Notes under the pieces: model-generated
What the model was told of the DNA's origin: nothing
Database searches by the model: none
What the model saw: only the letters and a program-made list of their open reading frames with translations
Assembly: GCA_043228905.1 (NCBI GenBank)
Contig: JBHGNT010000011.1
Coordinates: forward strand, 15,562,001 to 15,626,000
Length of the DNA: 64,000 nt
Origin: Azolla caroliniana
Lineage: Eukaryota; Polypodiophyta
Direction: 5' to 3'
Shown here: one piece after another, positions 48,449 to 64,000 of the stretch
Layout: every line of letters begins with the position of its first letter
Numbering within the stretch: the first letter of the stretch is position 1
Position numbers and translations under genes: made by a program

Positions 48449-50545
48449 ATGTCTGGACTGAGCTCTCTTTCTCCTCCTCCTTCTCTTTCTCTCTCTTTCC
48501 AACCCATCATCAGAAAGCTACCTCAGACTCTCCCAATACACTCTTCTCTCAGAGTAAGTGATTCTTTCCATTTTTATTACCTCTCTCGCTCTCCTGTTCT
48601 TTGGTCACCTGAAAGCTTAACCAAAAAGAGAAACAAATCAAGAAATCCTTAGCAAAATTTTAGCAAAAAAACAAAAAACAAATTCTCTTATGAAATATTT
48701 GTAAGCAACGATAAAAATAGCAATTTTATTTTTTTGTTGGGATTACTAAATCATGAAGTTTCTTTTGTGATTATTTCAAGCAAAATTTTCCAAAATGCTT
48801 CAACCAAAATGTCTCATTTGTAAGAAAACGTTTTCCTTGAACATTGCAAATCATAAGATTTTCCTTTAAAAATGCAAGTGAAAACATTTTCTCGTGAAAT
48901 TGTATCTCAATCTCCTGTGAAATTTGTTCTGGTGAAATTGGATCAAAATCACTTGAGCGGAACAATTTAAGTAAAAAGGAAGAAAAAGTAAAAAGGAATG
49001 AAATATTAGAATCTCTTGACGAACAGGATGCACAGGAGCTAGTTGGGATGAGGGTGATAAGGCCAGTTTCCCCTTCTGAAGCGAATAAGGTTATATTGAA
49101 AGAAGGTTATAAGTTGCTTGACGTGAGGCCGGCGTGGGAATGGGAAAGAGCTTCTGTCTCTGGATCTTATCATATTCCTCTCTTTATTGAAGATGAAGAC
49201 CCAAGCTATCTGACCCTCTTCAAGAAAAGCATTCAAATGGGATATGGTGGACTTTGGATGGGTCAGAGACTAACTGCAAAGAATAAAGAGTTCTTTGAAG
49301 AGGTTCGATCCAAATTCCCCCGGAAGGACCAAAAGCTTCTTGTTGCTTGTGGAGAAGGATTAAGGTTTGTGTGGCTTGAAGACCAAAATCAGGTTATATT
49401 GATTGTTGTGATTACATATGTTTGTCCTTCTTCATGTTTAAGGGTTGTTTATTGAGTGAGATGTTTGATCTTTGTCTTGTGTATTAGCATTTTTGTGTGT
49501 CTTTTTTCTTGTTTGATTGAAGAATGATTAAGTGTGTGCATTATTGATAAAACGTTTGTTGCAGTTTTTTTGTACTGAGTGAAATGTTTGACCTTTGTCT
49601 TGATGTTCTGTTTGCCCCATCAAGTTTGTATTTTTTCGGTTTTTTCCTTGTTTTTTGCTTGATCGAAGGAGTGTGTATATTGTCGACAAAAAGCTTTTTG
49701 CAGGTAATGAAGGATTATGGTGTGTATTGAATGAGATATTGGGTACAAGTTTTTTGTCTCTTTGAAGTCGATTTTTGCTTTGTTTCAGTCAAGGATTCTC
49801 ACTGTTTTTGCTGAGATATTGATCTTGTTCCCAATATTTTGCATTTCAAATTTGCTTTTTGCTTCTCCGTTTTCATTGGAGAATGATACATTTGTACGTC
49901 AAGATATTTTCATGATGTTTCCCCTTAGATTTGTTTGATTGAACAAGGATTAAAGTGTCTTGAGATATTTGATGTTGCCATGAGGTTTCCTATTTGCTCA
50001 TCTTTTAAATTTGTTTGCTTAATTGAAGAAGGATTAAGGTGTGTATTGAAATATTGATCTTGTCGTGGTGTTTTCCCTTTCCGGTTGGTGTTTTGCTTTT
50101 GCCTTTTCGATTTGTGCACTTTGACTAAATAAATGATTAAGGTGCTTGTCGAGATATTGATCTACTATGTTTCCCCCCATGATATTCCTCTTTTTAAATT
50201 AGTTTTTTTGATAGCTTGATTGAAGAAGGATCAGTCCATTTCCATGTTGTCACATTGATTTAGCCTTATCCTTTTTTTCTTGCTTAAGCTTGAACTCTTC
50301 TATTTGCTAGATCGTTGTTGGCCCTTGATGAGCTACACAATGAAGGGTACACAAACCTTGCATGGATAGATGGTGGCTTCTCCAAGTCCCGATCCGATCA
50401 CTTCCCTGATGTCCAAGGTCCAAGTATGCTTCAATTTGCAAACATAGGTGGAGTTGCTGAATACCTTGTGAAGTTTTTGCTCTTTGGTCAACGTGTGATT
50501 GGTTCGATGTCAAAAGCAAAGGCTATAGAAGATAAGAATTTGTGA
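48449..50545 (+). CDS. STR10: Rhodanese-like domain protein STR10-type, chloroplastic
   Basis: Three + exons: 48449-48553, 49027-49364, 50311-50545, phases 0 and 2, 225 residues. Residues 1-~35 are Ser/Leu/Pro-rich, a plausible plastid transit peptide. The rhodanese domain follows: YKLLDVRPAWEWERASVSGS (~63-82), PLFIEDED, GYGGLWMGQR, and the active-site loop CGEGLR with the catalytic Cys at about 143, then the helix after it on exon 3 (SLLALDELHNEGYTNLAWID, GGF). The order and motifs match Arabidopsis STR10 (At3g08920) as I remember it. Rhodanese domains carry sulfane sulfur on the cysteine; the substrate of STR10 is not known to me. The last ~25 residues form a short hydrophobic/basic tail. 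Intron 2 holds a repeat array listed separately. Confidence 0.92.
49500..50240. repeat. Degenerate repeats in STR10 intron 2 carrying donor-like motifs
   Basis: Versions of TTGATTGAAGAAGGATTAAG followed by GTGTGTATTG recur near 49515, 49705, 49940, 50022 and 50126, usually followed by GAGATATTGATCTTGT. The real exon 2 end (GGAGAAGGATTAAG|GTTTGT at 49364) looks like the founder. Each copy therefore repeats a sequence like the authentic 5' splice site. Confidence 0.75.
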
Positions 50546-52188
50546 TAAAATAGATCTAGAAGTTGAGAGTGTATGTTTGGAGGTTGGGGCCTACAACCAT
50601 TGAGATGTGGATTATTGTGTCTCCCATGTATGATATATATTGTATGACTAGGAAGTTGTATTAGTGCTCTACTGGTCATCATCCGTAGTGTATTAAAGCA
50701 TGAGTGATGTGTCATGTCATGAATGTCCCAAGTTGATCATCTTGAGATAGTCAATGTTACGGTGTTGATTACTCATTACTCCAATCTCTCACAATTCTGT
50801 TGTCAACAATAGAAAAACAAACTTGAAGGATCCTTAACCTGAATGTCCAAACTTGACTGTTCAGATAATGTCATTGTGTTTTTTATGCTCCATGTAGTTC
50901 ATGGTAACCTTGGCTTATAGTCACCCTACTTGGGCATAGAAAAAAACATTCATAAAAGACATTTGTGTTGGACATGTAAAATAGCGTGATTATAAATTAA
51001 GGATATCTACCATTGTACTAATGTTCGACAACTCATGGTAACCTTGACTTATAGTCATGAATTTAATGTTCTTTCTTGCACTAATTGATTTTGAGTACAT
51101 TTTATGCATAATATCTTAATTACCAAGACATGAATATGTACCTATGCATGAATGGATAATCCGTCTAGTTTGACAAGATTGCTATAAATTACATCATAGA
51201 ACCAGATGATTACACATCTAATTCCATAACAAATCTAAATAGCCCTGAATTATGTTCTTCATAAGCACTTCACCTTGTTGGAATAAATTTCCTAGATCCT
51301 AAATTTTGAAATGGTTTCTTGAAATTTTAAATTTGATCTTCATTACTTTATTACTTGTTTGAAACTTTTTAAGCCCAAAATTCAGACGTGTTGCATTAAT
51401 AATCGTTCCATTAGAATAAAGATCTATTGGTTCTAACATTGAAATCATCAAAGAGAAATATTAACAGAAACATTTTCATACTATTACTTATGGAGGGAGG
51501 TCGTGATCTGCAATTGAGTGTAGAACATCAGTAGCTTTTGATTTGCAAACCCAAAAAATGGTTTTAATCAATTACTTTTTTGCCGACATGTCATTATTGT
51601 CGAAGTAAAAACACAAATGTCCAATACTACCTTCAGAATCCGCTGAGGCAATGTGCAACAACAGATTGAAAGGAAAAATAAGAAAACAAATCCAAATCAG
51701 AAGTACATGAATTTTATTATCATTCTCACATAACATATGCCTTTTTTGGGGGGGAGGGGGAAGGGAAAATAGATATATTATTAATGTCCATAGGAGACCA
51801 AATATGATCTTTGGAACAGGCTGGAGACGCTGATGATGATTGAACTTGGATTCACTCAAATTTATAACTTTGATTCTACAGTATAAGTCACCTAGAGAGA
51901 GAGAGAGAGTGAGAGATACAAAATGTTTAGGTTTGGTTATTAGATGAAGCAGATAACTAAAGCAATTTGCTAGACAAATATAGTGAGAACTTACATTTAC
52001 CAAAGAGAAGTCCCATTTCAATGAGTGGTGATTTTGACTAGATGCTACATAGTATGAAGATCCCTCTACTTCTTTCATCAATGCCATGGGTTCACGTGGT
52101 AGATCTAAGCAAGAGAGATATGATTATCTCGAACAAAGAACTACCCACCTTTTAATGTTATCAAAATTTAGATGCTTGCAAAACCTCT
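50546..52188. other. Convergent 3' flanks of STR10 and the Mpv17-family gene; no gene recognised
   Basis: 3' UTRs of both genes are expected here. A 171-codon minus frame at 51572-52087 has no family motif and lies beyond the stop of the Mpv17-family gene. A (GA)n run lies at about 51894-51910. Confidence 0.5.
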
Positions 52189-52647
52189 TCAATTATGTCC
52201 AATAAACGAAACAAAAATACTCCACGCAACACCCATCAAGCTTGTTGCAGCTACCTGTGTTTTTATACCAATGATAATAAAGGCATTATAAAATTGCAGA
52301 AGTTGAAAAATCATTGTTTGCAAGTAAACAATGAAAATATGTTATCATCTAAAACAAAGATATTACCTGGAGTTGTGAAGGTACTAATCCAAAATTAATC
52401 AACTGGAATGGGATCCACAGTTTCCAATTTGCAATCACCAGAGGAAGCCAATCCTATTATTAACGCAAATACAGGGGCTTTTGAGGCAAAAGTATAGGGG
52501 GAAGATTTTTGAAAATAACTATTATTATTATTTATGAACCTTCTCGAGCTTTGGCACAATTTCGTGTTGCCGGCCTTCCAGAATACATAATGCGACAAAC
52601 ACACATCCCAAAGCTATAGGAGTGAAAACAATCTGAAAATAAAGGAA

Positions 52648-52684
<37 letters not shown>

Positions 52685-54478
52685 ACATACCCCCAAAATT
52701 AAAATGCCACTGCAATGTGCATCAGATCGATCATTGGCCATCAATTAAAATTTGATGACACTTTTAATATAAACAAAGACCACAAAAGAAAGTCATTTGG
52801 AAAATTCAGTTACATTTTCATATAATTGATCTCCTATTGAATTTCACTAGATTTTTCAAGCAAGTTTTCCATCGTGTTTATGTTTGTATAACATATATTT
52901 TGAACTAATATTTCAATTCCCAGAACATTTCATTTATTTTGCATGAACAGTACATTAGTAAGCTCTAAAATGATTCTATCAAATTTTGGGGAATATAGCC
53001 AAACCCTAATTGAGAAATAGCCATGAATTTCCAAAATCCTTGAAAATTTGCCATTCTGACAAGGAATCACCCATGTTTCCTTTTTTACTTGGATGACGAT
53101 GATCATCATCATTATGTAATACAGTCCTTGAATGATGTGATGATGATCATCATATAATACAAAGACCACCTATCTGTCCATTTCTCAAGATAACTAATTA
53201 AATATAAATACAGATGTACCTGATCGGCACAAAGTCGCAAAAACAATCCTTGAAATCCTGGCATCGGAATTAGTTTGGGCAACAGTCCATACCTAAATGC
53301 GTAGAACATGCAAAAACATCCCACCATACAATACACTATCACTTTTCTCCCATCCTTTCCATTGCAAAACTTCACTATAAACGTAATTGTAGATAGCATA
53401 CCAAAAATGCAAGCCAGGTCCACTCAGAAAAAAGCCAAGAGCAGTAAATGATAGAATTCGCTGAATATCCAGCTGTGGAACCTTCTCAAAAAAGATCTGT
53501 TGAGGAAAATAAAATACACAATCTGAGCTTGAGAGGAATTCTTTTTAAGTCTTTTCGAATATAGTATTACAAGAACAATGAAGGGTTTAGGCTAATCTAA
53601 ATCCTAATCCTAAAAACATAAATGTAACACCTTGAGTGTTCTTTAGCGTATGATTTATAACTTATACCTCAAGAGGCATGAGAAATACATAGGGGATACA
53701 AATTGTATACTCCAGAAATGTACCATAAATTCTAAATTAGGAAAATACATTTGAATTATTAGTTTCCATAAAAAGTTCAATTCCAAAAAGATTGATGATA
53801 ATATGAGAAACATAAGTTGAAATCTATAAAAACCCATTAAAATAATTCTACGGGACAATACACCAGTTTTTTTTTTTTAAGGGGAAATATTTTTTGGATA
53901 TTTACTTGGCAAACAAGGTCGGCAAAAAGATTGAGGAATCCAGTAGTTATGCTTTTGATGAGAAGAGGATTTTCTTCCAGCATGTCCATATACCTGACAC
54001 ATCACTTGAGAGGAAACAATCCAGTGTCCCAAAATCAGTAAGCAACACAACTTGTATATGATCAATCAAAAGAGAAAAAAAACTAAATGAAAGAAAATCC
54101 ACGAATTGTCTTGCAGACAAACCTGAACCAAAAACTGCTCAAAAGACCAAATCCACCTGGTTTTCCAAAACCATCATTGTTGCCACCAAAACCACCGGCA
54201 CCATCATTGTTGCCACCAAATCCACCGGCATCATCATTGTTGCCACCAAAACCGCCAGCGCCATCGTTATTGCTGACATAAGCCTTTCTGAAGGCATAGT
54301 GGAGAAAGGGAGGATTGTGAGGAGGAGTACTATGTAATGTGAAGGAGGGGGAGGGAAGACGATGCCCTTCCATGAGGTTAACAGGGGACCAGACGCGGTG
54401 GAGAAGAGGAGGGCAATCTGTTGCAGGGAAGAAGAGACCATGGAAGTGGTGAGAACCACAGGAAGAGATGGCTGCCAT
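52189..54478 (-). CDS. Mpv17/PMP22-family membrane protein, probably plastid-targeted
   Basis: Seven minus exons: 54478-54123, 53993-53906, 53496-53402, 53292-53220, 52632-52540, 52453-52367, 52254-52189 (TGA), frame continuous, 285 residues. Residues 1-~65 are rich in Ser, His and Pro, a likely plastid transit peptide. Residues ~70-110 are Gly/Asn-rich, including three copies of NND(G/D)AGGFGG. The Mpv17 domain follows: RYMDMLEENPLLIKSITTG, ALGFFLSGPGLHFWYG (typical GF..GP..HFWY), and near the C-terminus DWLPLVIANWKLWIPFQLIN and GVAWSIFVSFIGHN. Four membrane helices are expected. Family members sit in peroxisomal, mitochondrial or plastid membranes and may form channels; the role here is unknown. 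An ATG two codons earlier (54484) is the alternative start. The (GA)n tract at 54505-54549 lies just upstream. Confidence 0.92.
52648..52684. repeat. (CT)n(CA)n compound microsatellite in an intron
   Basis: (CT)n at 52649-52667 passes directly into (CA)n to 52684, inside intron 4 of the Mpv17-family gene, ~16 bases upstream of the exon 5 acceptor on the minus strand. Confidence 0.95.
54148..54271 (-). repeat. 30-bp coding minisatellite in the Mpv17-family gene
   Basis: The unit AACAATGATGGTGCCGGTGG followed by TTTTGGTGGC occurs three times in frame and once partially. Copies differ at only a few positions, so the array is probably length-variable between individuals. Confidence 0.95.
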
Positions 54479-54504
54479 GGTCATGGATCTTTCTCTGAGA
54501 ATCT

Positions 54505-54549
<45 letters not shown>
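54505..54549. promoter_or_regulatory. (GA)n tract in the leader of the Mpv17-family gene
   Basis: About 44 bases of GA (CT on the coding strand) end 21-27 bases before the possible ATGs. Too close to the start to be core promoter, so probably 5' UTR. Confidence 0.7.
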
Positions 54550-54551
<2 letters not shown>

Positions 54552-54714
54552 AACCCTTCCTTCCCTTGGTGGAGTAGGTTTGGGGCCCGTGGGGGGTCTA
54601 GGCCACGTGGATGGTATGGACCCCACGGCCCGCCATGTCACCCGGTTTCCCGTGGCCGTGGTGCGCCCGACCAATGAATGTGACCACCCAAGTATCACAA
54701 CATGAGAGCAATCC

Positions 54715-55056
54715 ACCATCTATTTTTAGGTGTTGTCATCGCCATGTCATCATCATGGTCATGGTCATTGCCACATCATCATCATCATCATCAGTACCAC
54801 GTCATTATCATCATCATTGCCACATCATCAGTGCCACATCATCATTGTCACTCATCATCATCATCATCGCCACATCATCATCATCGTCGTCGTCGTCGTC
54901 GTTGTCATTGCCACATCACCATCACAACATCATCATCACAGTTATTGTCATCGACATCACTTTGGGAAGGGCCCTGGGTTGTGATTATCATTGCTATGAT
55001 CTTTCGATTGAATGAGTGAATGTACTGCATCAACACACACACACACACACACACAC
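54715..55056. repeat. (ATC)n minisatellite and (CA)n microsatellite
   Basis: Positions 54740-54950 are mostly CATCAT/GCCACATCATCATC phrases; (AC)n follows at 55034-55056. Three overlapping His/Ser-rich frames here are repeat artefacts. Confidence 0.9.
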
Positions 55057-56940
55057 TTGTGCATGTGTTGAAGGAGCCCAACACACATTGTCGAAAATTT
55101 GCCAAGAACTTCAATGATGAATGATTAGACTTCCTAGAAATGTGGTTGCCTTATGATCGGTATGGATGTTTCGAGATATACGGGGGGCACCACGTTAGCA
55201 AATTTGGGGGAGATGCTAGGGTCATGATATTAAAAGGAAACTTGTTTTAGTGGAGTTAGTGTTTCTACTAAATCATCACTATAATATTATGTGGCTTCCC
55301 GGTTTTCCCTGGTTTTATTGAACCACTAGTTGAGCCAATTCCACCCTTGGTTTCAAGCATTAATTCAGAGTCGACGGGGGTTACACTCTACTGCAATGCA
55401 CCACCTAAACCCTAAATCCTTTTAGCAGATTTGCGTTGACCAATACTCTCCTACATGGGACCTATAGCGCTCGTGTAATTGTGTTGCATGTAAAGTCAAG
55501 AAGCTCCAACAACTTGAAAGGCAAGACAATTGTATCACTAGTCTATTATATGAACAATGTGTTGTGAAGGGTGACGATGTCATTTGCACTAATTTTGTGG
55601 AAAATGAGAAAATGTAAGAGTTGTAAAGCCAATTTATAGGACCGAACTTGTAAGATTGCAAACTGAATTGTGATCAAGATAGAAATGTGCGCACGAATAT
55701 CTCAGGATTAAAATATAGGGAAAACAAGCTTGGGCATTGCAGTAGAGTGCAACACCTTAATTGTTGAACTTGTTTGGTTCAAGACATACATTATATGAGG
55801 TGAGTAGTATGAAAGTGATGGTGCATATTCTGAACAAGTGTATGGTTTTGGCATCTACATGTGAGTGCAGATTACCCATTGATAGAATAAGATGGTTTTG
55901 TAGCATAGTACCAAATTTGTTATATATTATCCAAAGCAAAGTAATTTTGTCTCTCCCAATCCTACAATGGCACTGCAAAAAGCCTTATTCACTAAAGAAT
56001 CTAGTGAAGTAGTGGAATGCACCACATTTAGTAGTCACATCTAGTGAAGTAATGCAAATAATGAGATTTGAACCACATTGCATGCTTAATGACCATGGAT
56101 AGCTATTAGGATAGAATCCTTAGATTTCTTTGCTTATGTAGCCTATGTATCATAAAGTTATCATATTATTTGTTATGTATTAATGCCTAGAAAAGTATTA
56201 GTACTACCTTTAACATCTTGTATTTTCATATATACGTATGGTATAAAAAAGTATGCAAATTCATCGACAAATTGAAATGATGTGGATTTCTCAAGATGTT
56301 TGCATGATTACAAATGTTGAGTGCATATAAATTTGTACCCGTGACTTTCTTGAAGGTGCATAATTTGCACTCAATGGTAGAAGGCCTAACAAGCTTACAA
56401 CTCAAAAGTTTGCTTTGATGTGCAAACATAGAAACAATCGATCGAAGTTTGATGAGATGATGAGCATTATGTTCTAACTCATGGGGTGGGGTGTTTGCAA
56501 ATGGTCAATCATGGGATAATATGACGTCTCTCACTATGGCTAGTAGTATATTCATTGCATTTGGAGCTTTGTTCTTCATTGATTTGATGGAGATCACAAA
56601 TCAACCAAAAGGTTGATAATCTAGTTTTCCCATTACGCCATAATAGCTACACACAATCCATAATTTGAAACTTCGTGAGTGAGGAGTTGGAATGGTGATA
56701 ATCTGGATGCAAGCGCCCTATGGTTTTATTAGGTAAGATGGTTAATGACCATATACATTTGATATTCTTATGGATAATATGATGGTGATAAGGGAATAGA
56801 ATCAAAACACTTGGGGTTACACTAATTGGAACAATGTCGATGAAAATCTATTAGCAACATTAACCAAATTGTCCATAATTTTGAGATGGGATGATTTGGA
56901 GAGTGTCTTTCCAAATTGATAAAATAATTTAGACATAGAT
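55057..56940. other. No gene recognised
   Basis: Short frames only; probably decayed retroelement flank because Gypsy remnants follow to the right. Confidence 0.4.
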
Positions 56941-57450
56941 GGAGGATCTCTCTTGAACCTCATATTCTTCATCATCATTAATCACAAATTGATAGAGGAA
57001 GTCTAGGTATGTATGGCTACAACAAAGAAACATGAAAGATTAGGCATATGATGTCATAGAACAATAAGGACCACGATGATAATAATCAAACTTGTTACGA
57101 GGATGCGTAATCATGTGTAAATCTCTTTACTCCCTTGAACCTTGGATTCTTCTTGATCAGCACTCACAACTAGAAAACTTAGTGAAGGAATATGAAGACT
57201 AGCTATATATGGCTACAACAATGAAGCATGAAAGTTTGGGCACACGTGCAAAGTTGATGCTCACTCGAGGCCTAAAGCAATGCCATTGATACACAAGGAC
57301 CAAGATGGTTATATCAAACTTGTTACAAGGATGTGCAATCATGAATGAATCTCTTTACTCTATTAAACCTCAGATTCCTCTTGATCATCATTCACAACTA
57401 GAAGAATTAGTGGAGGAATAGGAAGACTAGCTATATATGGCTTCAAAACA
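56940..57450. repeat. Three imperfect tandem copies of a ~175-230-bp unit
   Basis: CTTGAACCTCATATTCTTC, CTTGAACCTTGGATTCTTCT and ATTAAACCTCAGATTCCTCT begin the copies near 56953, 57134 and 57361. Each is followed by TTGATCA, a CACAACTAGAA-like run and ATGAAGACTAGCTATATATG-like text. The third copy runs into the Gypsy integrase remnant. Confidence 0.75.
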
Positions 57451-57830
57451 CTTGCAATGAATCTAGTACCACGATCGTTGACAATGATATCCAACAACCA
57501 TACAGTTGAGCAACTTTGTGAAGAACTTAATATGCCTTCATTGATGATGACACAATTGAATGGAAGAAAATGAGCCATCTTCAAAATTTGATCAATAATG
57601 ACTATGCCACATATTCGTGTGCAGTCTTCACAATGTGGGGAGGAGAGTGGGGCAGAGTGTCCAAAAATGAATGGAGGCTTGGATATTGGATCCAAAATAT
57701 GAAGGTTATGTATAATGAAATTGTCCAAGACACTAAACCTCCCCTCTCCATGGGTTTAATGCAATGAGATTTTGGGAAGGCCAGCCAATTGAATAGACAT
57801 GTTGCAAAGGGCAACGGGCTTACGTATTGT
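57363..57830 (-). pseudogene. Ty3/gypsy retrotransposon integrase remnant
   Basis: The minus frame 57728-57363 contains GIVIIDQILKMAHFLPFN (usual form VVVDRFSKMAHFIP) and LLDIIVNDRGTRFIASV (usual form P..IVSDRG..F.S.FW), the two Asp-bearing blocks of the integrase core. In shifted frames upstream lie pieces resembling the GLLQPLPIP linker that precedes this domain. No LTR or other pol domain is near. A dead fragment. Confidence 0.75.
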
Positions 57831-58176
57831 CAGTGCCAATGGGTTTTAGTCATCAAGATATGGGATTTTCTTATTAGGTTGTATCAAAATTTATCAAATA
57901 TTTTGGCAGACATCGACATCGACAATTACTTCTATTTAATTTAACATCACATTGTCCGATGCATTTTTTTCTTACAGAATAACACAATGCTTTATATAAA
58001 CAAATAATTATTAAATTGATGTTAGGATACAATGGTAATGATTTTCATTGTATATCCCTTCATAATATAATGAAATTAAGGACTTGCAACTTCAATTTAC
58101 AATATTTTCCAAATGTGAACTGAATGACCATACCAAGAATTGCTCTTGCAAGTCAGTCCTTGGTTTCCATTACTCT

Positions 58177-64000
<5,824 letters not shown>

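Noticed and set aside
51572-52087. 171-codon minus frame downstream of the Mpv17-family gene
   Set aside because: Lies after the clear stop codon of that gene, has low-complexity composition and no family motif.
54611-55019. Three overlapping His/Ser/Ile-rich frames
   Set aside because: Artefacts of the (ATC)n minisatellite, open in all three frames at once.

Overview
The window looks like nuclear DNA of a flowering plant. It is AT-rich, its genes are split by GT-AG introns, several products begin with Ser-rich plastid transit peptides, and it holds plant-type families (Trx f, LUL/LOG2 RING ligase, STR10 rhodanese, plastid FtsZ), a nuclear tRNA-Ala(AGC), many (CT/GA)n tracts and decayed plant retroelements. 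The species cannot be told from the sequence. All gene models below were built by hand from splice signals, frame continuity and remembered family sequences; no search was run.

Layout. Left part (0-24 kb): a possible terminal exon of an unidentified + strand gene (391-510); GGTTCGGTTC-type repeats; a repeat-rich non-coding stretch with a leader-like start (4.8-6.8 kb); a SEC14/CRAL-TRIO gene on the minus strand (6.8-9.6 kb) with 114-bp tandem repeats upstream; a LINE remnant interrupted by a solo LTR, the junction later tandemly duplicated (12.85-14.75 kb); and a double-C2 gene on the minus strand (18.6-21.0 kb). Middle (22-40 kb): Copia remnant, tRNA-Ala, a LUL/LOG2-type RING E3 ligase on the minus strand (27.1-28.9 kb) with a long degenerate repeat field upstream, LINE 3' ends and tandem repeats. 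Right part (40-64 kb): FtsZ (+), thioredoxin f (+), rhodanese STR10 (+), Mpv17/PMP22-family protein (-), a Gypsy integrase remnant, and the 3' two-thirds of PEX1 (-), which runs off the right edge.

The four genes at 40.0-54.5 kb all look plastid-targeted: a division GTPase, a redox regulator of stromal enzymes, a rhodanese-domain protein and an Mpv17-family membrane protein. PEX1 next to them serves peroxisomal matrix import. No operon-like arrangement is expected or seen.

The recurring theme is local tandem duplication: a duplicated exon inside the Trx f intron, a C2 gene built from two copies of a four-exon module, splice-donor-like repeats in the STR10 intron, repeats in the SEC14 and LUL upstream regions, a 30-bp coding repeat in the Mpv17 protein, and a duplicated LTR/LINE junction. 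The exon copy in the Trx f intron, open, with its own ATG and phase-compatible with exon 2, is the observation most worth testing.
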